DNA of 57,197 nucleotides. Source: Planctomycetota bacterium. GTDB taxonomy: Bacteria; Planctomycetota; Planctomycetia; Gemmatales; Gemmataceae. A program made the translations under genes and the position numbers. Position 1 is the stretch's first letter. Each line of letters begins with the position of its first letter. The stretch lies in assembly GCA_021781415.1 (NCBI GenBank), contig JAJXWW010000017.1, forward strand, positions 1-57,197. Direction: 5' to 3'. Shown here in pieces: positions 24,258 through 31,858 of the stretch. The notes under the pieces are model-generated. The model ran no database searches, had not been told where the DNA came from, and was given only the letters and a program-made list of their open reading frames with translations.

Positions 24258-24464
24258 ATGACACACTTAAACGATCTTCTGTGTGTTCATTGTGAACGGC
24301 GTCCCGCCGCGGCGGCGCTCGATCTGTGCGAGGCGTGTCACGCGGTCAAGAGCATCCGCGTGTTGTACCTGCGCCGCCGAGGTTGGACGCCGCAATGGGA
24401 ACAGCACCTCCGCCGTCTCGCCGCCCGCGCCAAGCTGCGCCTGCCGCTCTTTCCCCGCGATTAA
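24258..24464 (+). CDS. Small zinc-ribbon protein
   Basis: 68 residues with CVHCERRP and CEACHAVKSI, a C-x2-C ... C-x2-C zinc site. The remainder is basic (VLYLRRRGWTPQWEQHLRRLAARAKLRL), suggesting nucleic-acid contact. Position at the end of the head module. Confidence 0.5.
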   Translation: MTHLNDLLCVHCERRPAAAALDLCEACHAVKSIRVLYLRRRGWTPQWEQHLRRLAARAKLRLPLFPRD

Positions 24465-24488
24465 CTTTTTCCACGAGGAGAATCTCCC

Positions 24489-24716
24489 ATGCGCCGCGCC
24501 TACCCTTGCCATGCTCCCACCGATGCGTTCGACCGCGCCTCTTCCGCCCGCGAGACGGATCGAACCCGCGTCGACTCGGTCGATCTCCTCGACACGGCCC
24601 GCTGTCCCTGTTGCCGACTCCCCTTGGTGGCGCGCATGGGACGAGTGGGACCGTATTTTCACTGTGGGTGTAACGAAAGATTCTCGGTTAGCCGCTCCCC
24701 TTCGGGACGCGGCTAA
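24489..24716 (+). CDS. Small zinc-ribbon protein, tail encoded by a repeat
   Basis: 75 residues; CPCC ... CGC (RCPCCRLPLVARMGRVGPYFHCGC) supports zinc binding. Its last about 12 codons lie in palindromic repeat D (24681-24723), so the repeat probably replaced the original C-terminus. CGAGGAGAATC precedes the ATG. Confidence 0.45.
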   Translation: MRRAYPCHAPTDAFDRASSARETDRTRVDSVDLLDTARCPCCRLPLVARMGRVGPYFHCGCNERFSVSRSPSGRG

Positions 24717-24723
24717 CCGAGAA
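24681..24723. repeat. Palindromic repeat, family D
   Basis: TTCTCGGTTAGCCGC ... GCGGCTAACCGAGAA, a 15 bp stem related to the outer part of family C. Marks the end of the phage-like module. Confidence 0.75.
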
Positions 24724-24756
24724 GGAATTGCCTGCGAAGTGCGGACGTTCGGTCGC

Positions 24757-26010
24757 TCACTTGGCCGCCTTGACGTCGTAGCACAACAAGACGGGGCCAT
24801 CTCTCAAATAGAGGCGTCCGTTGGCGACGACGGGATGGGGCCAGGCGGGCCGCTCGCCGTGGTCGGGTTGCTCGAAGCGGCCCTTTTCCTCGTAGCCTTT
24901 GGGGGTGGCTTCCACCAGCGCGACGAACGGCGGCGTCTCTTTGCCGAAGCCGGTGCCGCCTTGGCCGCGCACATAGAGCATCCCCTCGGCATAGCACAAT
25001 GCAGCCGACCCCACCGAGGCGTGTTGCCACTCGATCGCGCCGGTCTTGAAGTTCATGCAGACCAAATCGCCCTTGGCATTGGTCCCGTACACATAGTCGC
25101 CCACACGGACCACGCCGCCGATGCTGTTGAGCTTCGTGCTATTGAAGTACACCTCTTCGCTATTTACCGTATCCGCTTGGACCTTAATGCGATTGAGGCC
25201 GGTTCCGTTGCGCGAGGTGGAGGTGAACACGCAGCCGTCGTGAAAGACTGGCGTGGGGATGTTGGCCGCCTGGTCTTTCGTCTTGTCGTAGCGCCACAGA
25301 AACTTGCCGGTTTTCGCATCGACGCCGATCAGCCCGCCGGACACGAATTGCACGTATTGGCGGACGCCGCCGACTTCGACGGCGATGGGCGAGGCATAGC
25401 CGGCCTCGTCTCCCTTGGCCAAGGCGCATTCCCAGAGAGTTTCGCCATCTTTTTTGTTCAACGCCGTCATCGCCGCCTTCTTGCCGCCCGGCGTGCAGAC
25501 GACCTTGTCGCCGTCGATCAACACCGACTCCGAATAGGCCCACATGCCCGGCGCGCCGGCGAAGTTCTTTCGCAGATTCTTCGTCCATACGAGAGTGCCT
25601 TTGTCTTTTTCCAGACAGGCGAGGTCGCCGTCCGAGCCGAGCGCGTAGATACGATCGCCTTCGACGGTCGGCGTCGAGCGCGTGCCGGGATATTGCGGAC
25701 CCTTATTGGGGCCAACTTTGCCGATCTCTTTCGTCCAAATCTCGGCTCCGTCCGCGACGGAGCGGGCGACGACATATTCCTTGCCCTCGCGGTTGGACAT
25801 GAGATAGAGCCGGTCGCCGACGACGGCGGGCGTGGAATAGCCGTCGCCGATGTCCTTCTGTTCCCAAAGCAGCTTGGGACCGCCCTTGGGCCACTCTTTG
25901 AGCAGCCCCGTCTCCTTCGAGACGCCGGTGCGCTGCGGTCCGCGCCATTGAGGCCAATCCGCCGCCATCGAGCAAATCAGAAGGCCGGCAAGTAAGAAGG
26001 GTTTTCGCAT
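24757..26010 (-). CDS. Exported PQQ-type beta-propeller protein (BamB-like fold)
   Basis: 417 residues. A signal peptide (FLLAGLLICSMA) precedes DWPQWRGPQRTGVS, the hallmark opening of planctomycete exported propellers. Repeated blades follow with GDRLYLMSN, GDRIYALGSDGDLACLEKD, GDKVVCTPGG and KTGKFLWRYDK. These folds scaffold protein contacts or bind cofactor; no PQQ dehydrogenase residues are evident, so an enzymatic role is not claimed. First chromosomal gene after the head module. Confidence 0.8.
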   Translation of the reverse strand: MRKPFLLAGLLICSMAADWPQWRGPQRTGVSKETGLLKEWPKGGPKLLWEQKDIGDGYSTPAVVGDRLYLMSNREGKEYVVARSVADGAEIWTKEIGKVGPNKGPQYPGTRSTPTVEGDRIYALGSDGDLACLEKDKGTLVWTKNLRKNFAGAPGMWAYSESVLIDGDKVVCTPGGKKAAMTALNKKDGETLWECALAKGDEAGYASPIAVEVGGVRQYVQFVSGGLIGVDAKTGKFLWRYDKTKDQAANIPTPVFHDGCVFTSTSRNGTGLNRIKVQADTVNSEEVYFNSTKLNSIGGVVRVGDYVYGTNAKGDLVCMNFKTGAIEWQHASVGSAALCYAEGMLYVRGQGGTGFGKETPPFVALVEATPKGYEEKGRFEQPDHGERPAWPHPVVANGRLYLRDGPVLLCYDVKAAK

Positions 26011-26106
26011 TGCATCTCTCGCATCGAAATCAGATGGGAAGGGCGAACGCCTGGGATCAGTTTAGCGTTTGCGTCCGAGTTCGACGAGAGGCTGGAACCG
26101 TCCGCG

Positions 26107-26406
26107 TCATGGAGCGCGGCTCCGCCAGGCGGAAGCATCGCGGCCGCCGTGCATAATCGCGAGAACTTCCACGCGGTCGATGTGAACTCGGTAGTAAACG
26201 ACATAGGCAAATCGCCGCAACGGTGTAGCCCGTACATTGCCCCAAACCGTTCCGTACAACTCGGGCATCGCGCCAATTCGTCCCAATGCTTCCTTGAGCC
26301 GGTCCAAAAATGCTTGTCCTAAGCCCGCCCCTCGCGTTTCGAGGAAGTCTCGTGCTTCCTCCGCATCGCGGCTGGCTTCGGGGCGCAGGACGACGGGCAA
26401 ACTCAT
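26107..26406 (-). CDS. ParE/RelE-family toxin
   Basis: 99 residues from the ATG that overlaps the antitoxin stop by ATGA. LRPEASRDAEEARDFLETRG, FLDRLKEALGRIGAMPELYG and RRFAYVVYYRVHIDRVEVLAIMHGGRD match the ParE/RelE plasmid-stabilisation fold. RelE-type members cut mRNA at the ribosome; ParE-type inhibit gyrase; the two cannot be told apart here. The toxin follows its antitoxin on the same strand. Confidence 0.85.
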   Translation of the reverse strand: MSLPVVLRPEASRDAEEARDFLETRGAGLGQAFLDRLKEALGRIGAMPELYGTVWGNVRATPLRRFAYVVYYRVHIDRVEVLAIMHGGRDASAWRSRAP

Positions 26407-26624
26407 GGATTCCTCGATAGACGGGACATTACCGACTCCCAAGGTTCGGCCGCGCCTGGGTTCGCATCGGCGTCCGCGATGCGTCGCTCCAACTCGCGCA
26501 CATGCCGATCGGGAGGAGTGAAGGGAACATCGGCGGGAAGACTATCCCAGATGAGGCCGATGAGTTCCAATCGTTGCTCGGCACTGAGGCGATCGATGCC
26601 GAGTTGTTGCAACGTCCGTTCCAT
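26403..26624 (-). CDS. Antitoxin, addiction-module family
   Basis: 73 residues. MERTLQQLGIDRLSAEQRLE, then LIGLIWDSLPADVPFTPPD and ELERRIADADANPGAAEPWE, match the putative addiction-module (TIGR02574-type) antitoxins commonly paired with ParE toxins. It should neutralise the downstream toxin and repress the pair. Confidence 0.85.
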   Translation of the reverse strand: MERTLQQLGIDRLSAEQRLELIGLIWDSLPADVPFTPPDRHVRELERRIADADANPGAAEPWESVMSRLSRNP

Positions 26625-26727
26625 TAGCGAAACCCTCCACGCTCGAATGGGCTATCTCCACAATACTATAGGGCAGCTTTCCGCGAAAGGTTAGCCTCGG
26701 CGCGCCGAAGCTAACCGTCCGATAAGG

Positions 26728-26840
26728 CCCCCTCCCCCTGTACTCAGGGGGAGAGGGGTTGGGGTGAGGGGGTAATTTTTCCGCATATTCTCGCCCCTCA
26801 CCCCCGACCCCTCTCCCCTGAGTACAGGGGCGAGGGGGGC
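26728..26840. repeat. Palindromic repeat, family E
   Basis: Inverted arms rich in CCCCTCTCCCCTG and CAGGGGGAGAGGGG around a short AT-rich centre. Other copies lie at 47735-47875, 50677-50730 and 54150-54210. It fills the gap between the antitoxin and the WD40 gene. Confidence 0.75.
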
Positions 26841-26854
26841 TTTGCGGATAGTCT

Positions 26855-29548
26855 CTAACCGTCCGAACGACCGCTTCCACGCTTCCTTTTCGCGCGTTCG
26901 AGGAGCCGCGCGCGCGCTTCCTCCGCCTCGCGCGTCAACCGTGTGTCGGCGACTCCGGCGGCCAACGTGCCGAGCAGCCGTTGTGCCTCTTCGTTGCCGA
27001 TGTGTTCCAGCACGGCAACGGCGCGAAGCTCGCGCATGGCGTCAGCGGAGAGCAGAGCTTCGTCGATGGCGTGGAGTAATCCTTCCACGCGGCGACGCAC
27101 TTCCAACGAGGGTTTACTCTGCATCGTCTGTCGTAAAGCCGACCGTGTCGCTTCGCCCATCTTCCGCAGTTCTGTCGTGGCGGCTTCGCGGACGGCGAAG
27201 GAGTCGTCATCGAGATCGGCGAGGAGTTGTGCCAGGCGGCGCGGGTCGGGTTTCGCCGTCGCATGAAGGCGTTGACGCAGCATGGGCAATGCGCGTTCGG
27301 GATCGGCGGTCAAAGTCCAGAGGGCGCGATGCGCCTTGCTCGCGTCCTTGTCGGCCAGCGCGCGCCAGGCCGCCTCCGTTTCCTCCGCCGTGAGCTGGCG
27401 CGCGGGCAATCGTCCGTCGGGGCTGATCCCCGTCGCATCCCACACCAGAGCCGTGCCGTCGTTGCCGACCGTCGCCAGTCGCCGGCTATCGGCGGAGAAG
27501 ACCATCTGGTCGAGCTTGCCGCGTCCGTGTCCCGAGAAAGTGCGGATCGGATTCCCCGTCGCGGTCTCCCAGAGAACGAGCGTGTGTTCATCGTATGCGG
27601 CGGCGAAAAGTCGTCCATCCGGCGAAAAGGCACGATTAACCGAACTCATAATCCAGGATAGATTTCCTCCTTTCCGCGTCAGGCGATGGAGCGGTCTCCC
27701 CGTCGCCGTAGCGAGCAGACAGGGATCGCCGCACGAGTCCAACAGAGCGAGAAGACGCCCATTGGCAGAAAACACGGCGTTTCCCAGATAGTAGTCGGCG
27801 CAACGCAAGCGGAAGATCGGTTTGGCCCGAGCCGTATCCCACAAGGCAAACGACTCACCACCCTCTAGTCCGGTCAGCAGTGTCTTTCCATCGGGAGAAA
27901 AATGCGGGCGAAAGAAATAGGATCCATAAGACTGCCTCCTCGGAAGGTAACTCAGGCGTTCTCCGCAGCCCATCAAGCGCGATTGTTCCTCTCCCGCGTC
28001 CACGGCGAACAAGCGGATTGTCGTTGTCTTCTCCATCTCGGCTATTGTTCGGCCGTCCGGCGAGCATCTGACACCGGCCTGCCACCTCTTTTTGCCGCTC
28101 TTGCCCGTGGCCGTATCCCACACGCGCACGGGCTTGACAGGCCACTTGCCGCCGTCTGTGATCAAGGTTCGACCATCGGGGGTCCATCCAGCGACGAAAT
28201 CCCCCTCGTTCGTATTGGCGAAGCGAAGACGCTCTTTGCCGGTAGCCGCGTCCAAGAGGCAAAGCGGTTCGAAGCGGTCGCCGTCGCGGCGCAGCAGCAG
28301 CAAGCGGCTGCCATCGGGGGAAATCGCGCGCACTTCGCCGGGCAATTCCAAGATCGGCTTGCAGGGGCGGCCATCTCGCTCATCCAAGAGACGCGCCCTT
28401 CCACGATCCGAATTTTCCACGAGAACGCGCGCGTTCGGCGCAAACATCACGCTTGTGATCCTTCCGGGGTCCGTAAAGGGGCAGAGATCGCGCCCCGTCG
28501 CCGTCTCCCAGAGGCGGAGACGGGAATCGGCTCCTCGCGCCGCAAGGATTTTACCATCGGCGGTAAAGGCAACGCGGCCGGACACATTGTCGAAGTGACG
28601 CAATTCCCGGCCCGTCTTCGCATCCCAAAGGCGGCAGACCTGGTGACGATCCACCGAGGCGAGCGTCTTGCCGTCCGGCGCGAACGCGAGATCGTAGACG
28701 GCGGGGAGGTTGGATTTGTCGGCATCACCTTCGTCCGTCCAAACTTTCCAACTCCGTATCTCATTCCCGCTGGCCGTCTCATAGATGCGGATCTTCGCAT
28801 CGCTGCCGGCGGCCGCGAGATGACGACCATCGGGAGAAAAGCTCAGACAGCGCAATTCGTCGTCCATTTTCGCCGCAGTCTTCCACTCGCGCACTTTTTT
28901 GCCGCTTGCCGTGTCCCAAAGACGGATCGCGTTCTCCTTCTTGGCGACCGAGGCCACGAGTCGGGTATCCGGCGAGAAGGCAATCGGTCGATTCTCCGCT
29001 AAGTGCCACTCTCCGAGTTTCTTGCCCGTAGCCGATTCCCAGCGGATTACACGGTCATTCTTTTTGCAGCCGCAAAGTGCGAGGATATTCTTGCCGTCGG
29101 GCGAATATGCGATAGCGTTGGCGTCATCAATCTGTCGGACGTGTTGGATGGCAAGGCGTTCTTTGCCGGTGGCCAATTCGTACACTCGGATCTTGTCGGA
29201 GCTGGCCACGGCCAGAGCGGTTCCGTCGGGCGAAATGGTAAACGCGGATCGGTAACCTGCGTCGAAACTGCGGACTTCGCGCCCGCCGGCGAGTTCCCAC
29301 ATGCGTATTTTTCCATCCGTAGCGTCGTAAGCCAGGATGTGTTTCCCTTTGGAATCGAACGATAAATGCTCGAAATTACTGAGGGGCGAGACGCGCAGGC
29401 GCGTGGTGCCGAGGCGATAATTGGCCCCCTCCGGCAGCGGATCGCCGAAGGCATCGATCCGCGCCGGCACCCCCTCGCCGTAGGCGGAGGATGCCATATA
29501 GGACATAAAGCAGAGTACAAAAATGGCAATTGTCCGGCGACGAGACAT
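26855..29548 (-). CDS. Exported WD40-repeat protein with HEAT-like C-terminus
   Basis: 897 residues from the ATG at 29548 (GGAG upstream). A signal peptide (IAIFVLCFMSYMASSAYG) is followed by about ten WD40-type blades with recurring FSPDGR/WD or WE TATGK pairs up to residue about 660. The C-terminus (about 680-880) is helical, HEAT-like (PDPRRLAQLLADLDDDSFAVREAATTELRKMG). This arrangement is typical of planctomycetes; the gene at 50784-53360 is a paralogue with the same two-part layout. Role unknown, probably a protein-interaction scaffold outside the cytoplasmic membrane. Confidence 0.8.
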   Translation of the reverse strand: MSRRRTIAIFVLCFMSYMASSAYGEGVPARIDAFGDPLPEGANYRLGTTRLRVSPLSNFEHLSFDSKGKHILAYDATDGKIRMWELAGGREVRSFDAGYRSAFTISPDGTALAVASSDKIRVYELATGKERLAIQHVRQIDDANAIAYSPDGKNILALCGCKKNDRVIRWESATGKKLGEWHLAENRPIAFSPDTRLVASVAKKENAIRLWDTASGKKVREWKTAAKMDDELRCLSFSPDGRHLAAAGSDAKIRIYETASGNEIRSWKVWTDEGDADKSNLPAVYDLAFAPDGKTLASVDRHQVCRLWDAKTGRELRHFDNVSGRVAFTADGKILAARGADSRLRLWETATGRDLCPFTDPGRITSVMFAPNARVLVENSDRGRARLLDERDGRPCKPILELPGEVRAISPDGSRLLLLRRDGDRFEPLCLLDAATGKERLRFANTNEGDFVAGWTPDGRTLITDGGKWPVKPVRVWDTATGKSGKKRWQAGVRCSPDGRTIAEMEKTTTIRLFAVDAGEEQSRLMGCGERLSYLPRRQSYGSYFFRPHFSPDGKTLLTGLEGGESFALWDTARAKPIFRLRCADYYLGNAVFSANGRLLALLDSCGDPCLLATATGRPLHRLTRKGGNLSWIMSSVNRAFSPDGRLFAAAYDEHTLVLWETATGNPIRTFSGHGRGKLDQMVFSADSRRLATVGNDGTALVWDATGISPDGRLPARQLTAEETEAAWRALADKDASKAHRALWTLTADPERALPMLRQRLHATAKPDPRRLAQLLADLDDDSFAVREAATTELRKMGEATRSALRQTMQSKPSLEVRRRVEGLLHAIDEALLSADAMRELRAVAVLEHIGNEEAQRLLGTLAAGVADTRLTREAEEARARLLERAKRKRGSGRSDG

Positions 29549-29631
29549 ATCCGATCTCTCCATCCGATGGAAGGGCGAAAACGGGAGATAGCGTTGTCCT
29601 CACTGTAGCCGATCGCACGGAGATGGTCTAT

Positions 29632-29690
29632 CGGAGCCGGAAGCGTAAGCGACGGCAGAACTAGCCGTCGCTTACGCTTCCGGCTCCGAG
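29632..29690. repeat. Palindromic repeat, family A
   Basis: Full copy with core GCCGGAAGCGTAAGCGACGG on both arms. The bases following it (CCGAGGGATAAT) continue identically after the half copy at 31819, linking the two DUF1559-type 3' ends. Confidence 0.85.
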
Positions 29691-29704
29691 GGATAATTGC
29701 TGGT

Positions 29705-29940
29705 CTACCAATCCGCTGCCATCGGCATGCCGTCGGCGGGGTCGAAGGCTTGGCGCAAGGTCGCCTTGCTCACGGTCGTGGCCACGAGGCGCACCGAACC
29801 GTCGGCGAGGGCCGCCAGGAAGCCGCCTTGGAAATGGCCGCCGAGGCCGCGCTCCGGATGGTCGGGATCGATCTTGAGATCCCCCGGCTTCGTCCAGGGT
29901 GCGGCGTGGGCGTCGTCGGCGGCTAGGGAAATCCAGCCGC
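29705..29940 (-). pseudogene. 3' fragment of a DUF1559-type gene
   Basis: The minus strand reads DDAHAAPWTKPGDLKIDPDH, then GLGGHFQGGFLAALADGS, and ends AADW followed by a stop. This matches the last about 75 residues of the intact gene at 31859-33385, with diverged ends. The 5' part is missing; upstream sequence turns abruptly into the control region of the restriction system. It is a truncated relic. Confidence 0.8.
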
Positions 29941-29949
29941 CCCCTTCAC

Positions 29950-29985
29950 TAATACTATAGTCTGCCGAAACGGTATTCGCTCTTT
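29950..29985 (+). promoter_or_regulatory. Candidate C-box and promoter of the restriction operon
   Basis: ACTATAGT (29954-29961) followed by CTGCCGAAACGG resembles the ACTTATAGTC-type boxes bound by controller proteins of restriction-modification systems. It lies 39 bases before the controller ATG, as expected for autoregulation. The second half-site is poorly matched. Confidence 0.45.
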
Positions 29986-29999
29986 GTTATCCTGACTTC

Positions 30000-30227
30000 A
30001 TGTTCGGTGAAGCACTGCGCAAGGCGAGGGAAAAAGCCGGTCTGACGCAAGAGCAACTTGCGTTCAAAGCGGGCGTTCACCGTACTTACGTCAGCCTGCT
30101 GGAACGCGGCTTAAAATCACCGACGCTCAACACCCTATTCCGGCTGTGTGACGCAATGGGAATGTCCGCCAGCAAACTCATCACCAAGGTAGAGAAGGAC
30201 AGGAATGAAGATCGTGGAAACGGTTGA
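30000..30227 (+). CDS. Controller (C) protein of a type II R-M system, XRE HTH
   Basis: 75 residues. [20 protein letters not shown], then [20 protein letters not shown] and [19 protein letters not shown] form an XRE-family helix-turn-helix of normal C-protein length. It overlaps the endonuclease gene by 23 bases, the classic C-R arrangement. Such proteins bind C-boxes to delay endonuclease expression until the methylase has protected DNA. The start ATG is preceded by a weak ribosome site, suggesting leaderless or delayed translation. Confidence 0.8.
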   Translation: MFGEALRKAREKAGLTQEQLAFKAGVHRTYVSLLERGLKSPTLNTLFRLCDAMGMSASKLITKVEKDRNEDRGNG

Positions 30228-30816
30228 CGTGATTTCACGAGGCAACTTCCCGTCGTCGCGTGATTGGCGAAGAGCTTGTCGTCACGTTCGAACGGCCATC
30301 AAGGCCACGGATTGGCCACATGGTTCGGGCACATTCACGATTTATCCGCAGAGTGGAAAGAAACGCGGCGAGGGGAATGGAGTCGTACCGATTCGGATAC
30401 CCTGTTTGAGCAAGTTGCGCGAGCTGGGCTGGCAACTCGAGCAATTGCCGACCATCCAAAACGGTGCGATTGAGATGGGCGATCTGGATGCCTTGTTTCA
30501 AAGTAATTACGGGTTCATCGGGTTCGAATGGGAAACGGGGAATATATCTTCGAGCCATCGGGCCATGAACAAACTGTTGTTGACGCTGAAACTCGGCGGC
30601 TTGGTCGGTGGCTTCCTCGCGGTTCCGAGCGACAAGCTCAAGGTCTATCTGACGGATCGTATTGGTAACATTGGCGAGCTTCGACATTACCTCCCGTTAT
30701 GGCGTGATACCGTAATCGCGGAAGGAGCTTTGCGAATCTACGTCGTGGAACACGACGCCCTAAGTTTCGATGTTCCACGGATACCGAAAGGGACGGACGG
30801 TCGTGCCTTACGGTAA
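30205..30816 (+). CDS. Type II restriction endonuclease, BamHI/BglII-like
   Basis: 203 residues. The active-site region Asp93 (MGDLDALF) ... Glu108-x-Glu110 in [19 protein letters not shown] matches the D...ExE layout of BamHI-type enzymes, and the NISSSHR helix following it is typical of BamHI/BglII/BstYI relatives, several of which cut GATC-centred sites. The recognition sequence here cannot be read from the protein. AGGACAGG precedes the ATG. It is convergent with the methyltransferase. Confidence 0.75.
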   Translation: MKIVETVDVISRGNFPSSRDWRRACRHVRTAIKATDWPHGSGTFTIYPQSGKKRGEGNGVVPIRIPCLSKLRELGWQLEQLPTIQNGAIEMGDLDALFQSNYGFIGFEWETGNISSSHRAMNKLLLTLKLGGLVGGFLAVPSDKLKVYLTDRIGNIGELRHYLPLWRDTVIAEGALRIYVVEHDALSFDVPRIPKGTDGRALR

Positions 30817-30820
30817 TCGG

Positions 30821-31711
30821 CTACCACGTTCGTTCTTCAATGTGATCCTGAAAATCGTGCGCATCCAATTCGGCGTTCGTCAAGCGTTCGACAATGACAT
30901 CGCAGTTTTCCAACTCGATGCCGAGCCAATGGCGTTCGCGGCGTTCGCAGACATCGAAGGTCGTGCCGCTGCCGCCGAACGGGTCGAGTACCACATCTCC
31001 TTTGTGCGTCGATAGTTCCACTACACGGGTCAGTAGTTTGGTCGATAGCTGATTGGCCTTCCTTTTTTTGCTTTTGAACTTCCAGTGACGAACCGGAGGA
31101 ATATCATGCCATACATCCGTTAAGTTTACGCCCTTGGGGTTCATGGCATCTCGATGTCCGCCGTAATCCTTGATCTCTCCGCCACAATGTCGGCACGTCT
31201 CGATCGGTGTCCGAATGCTTCGGAACGTCTTCGGCTTGTCGCCTTTACAGAAATACAACAAACTGTAATGACAGGGATAAAGTCGGGCGGGGATCGGTAG
31301 GCCGAACTTGATACTGACGGCGATCCAATGGCGGAAGGTCAAACCCAATTTCGTCAAATAGGCACCGAGCAATATGTTCCATTTCGGTATATTGTAAAGG
31401 AACAGCGAGCCGCCCGGTTTCAATACGCGAACGCATTGAGCAACCCACTTCTCGCACCAGGCGATGTATTCTTCATGAGGTCGATTGTCGTCAACCTTCG
31501 AGCCGTAAATCTTCCCCAGATTAAAAGGCGGATCGGCGAAAACCGTGTCAATCGTCGCGTCGTTGATGAAGGGTAAAATTTCGAGGCAATCGCCGGAATA
31601 CAGCGCGCCGAAATCGGTCGTTAACATTGCCGAGGGTGCGCCTACGCCACATCGAACGATGCCCTCCGCCTTCCAAGGCTCGCCAGGATAGGGTAGTCTT
31701 TGTTGACTCAT
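30821..31711 (-). CDS. Type II DNA methyltransferase (beta class)
   Basis: 296 residues from the ATG at 31711. The catalytic motif DPPFN is at residues 60-64 and the SAM-binding motif DPFGGSGTT at about 243, i.e. catalytic before SAM-binding (beta order). Target helices and an internal zinc-like CRHCGGE element lie between. DPPF points to amino methylation of adenine or cytosine N4; it should protect the site cut by 30205-30816. Ends 4 bases from the endonuclease stop. Confidence 0.88.
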   Translation of the reverse strand: MSQQRLPYPGEPWKAEGIVRCGVGAPSAMLTTDFGALYSGDCLEILPFINDATIDTVFADPPFNLGKIYGSKVDDNRPHEEYIAWCEKWVAQCVRVLKPGGSLFLYNIPKWNILLGAYLTKLGLTFRHWIAVSIKFGLPIPARLYPCHYSLLYFCKGDKPKTFRSIRTPIETCRHCGGEIKDYGGHRDAMNPKGVNLTDVWHDIPPVRHWKFKSKKRKANQLSTKLLTRVVELSTHKGDVVLDPFGGSGTTFDVCERRERHWLGIELENCDVIVERLTNAELDAHDFQDHIEERTW

Positions 31712-31858
31712 CTTGAAACTTTTAGCGGACGAAAGTCCGAATGTCAAGCTACGGCAACGGAGGTCTCCCACAGTAGCCCGGACGCTGGGGACATGCGACC
31801 GTAGGGTGGCTCGAAGCACCGTCGCTTACGCTTCCGGCTCCGAGGGATAATCGATGGT

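Noticed and set aside
24283..25995. 570-codon open frame on the plus strand
   Set aside because: It is the antisense of the PQQ-type propeller gene (24757-26010), whose signal peptide and blade motifs are clear; the plus frame shows no family features.
27902..29002. 366-codon plus-strand frame
   Set aside because: Antisense to the WD40 gene; no motif.
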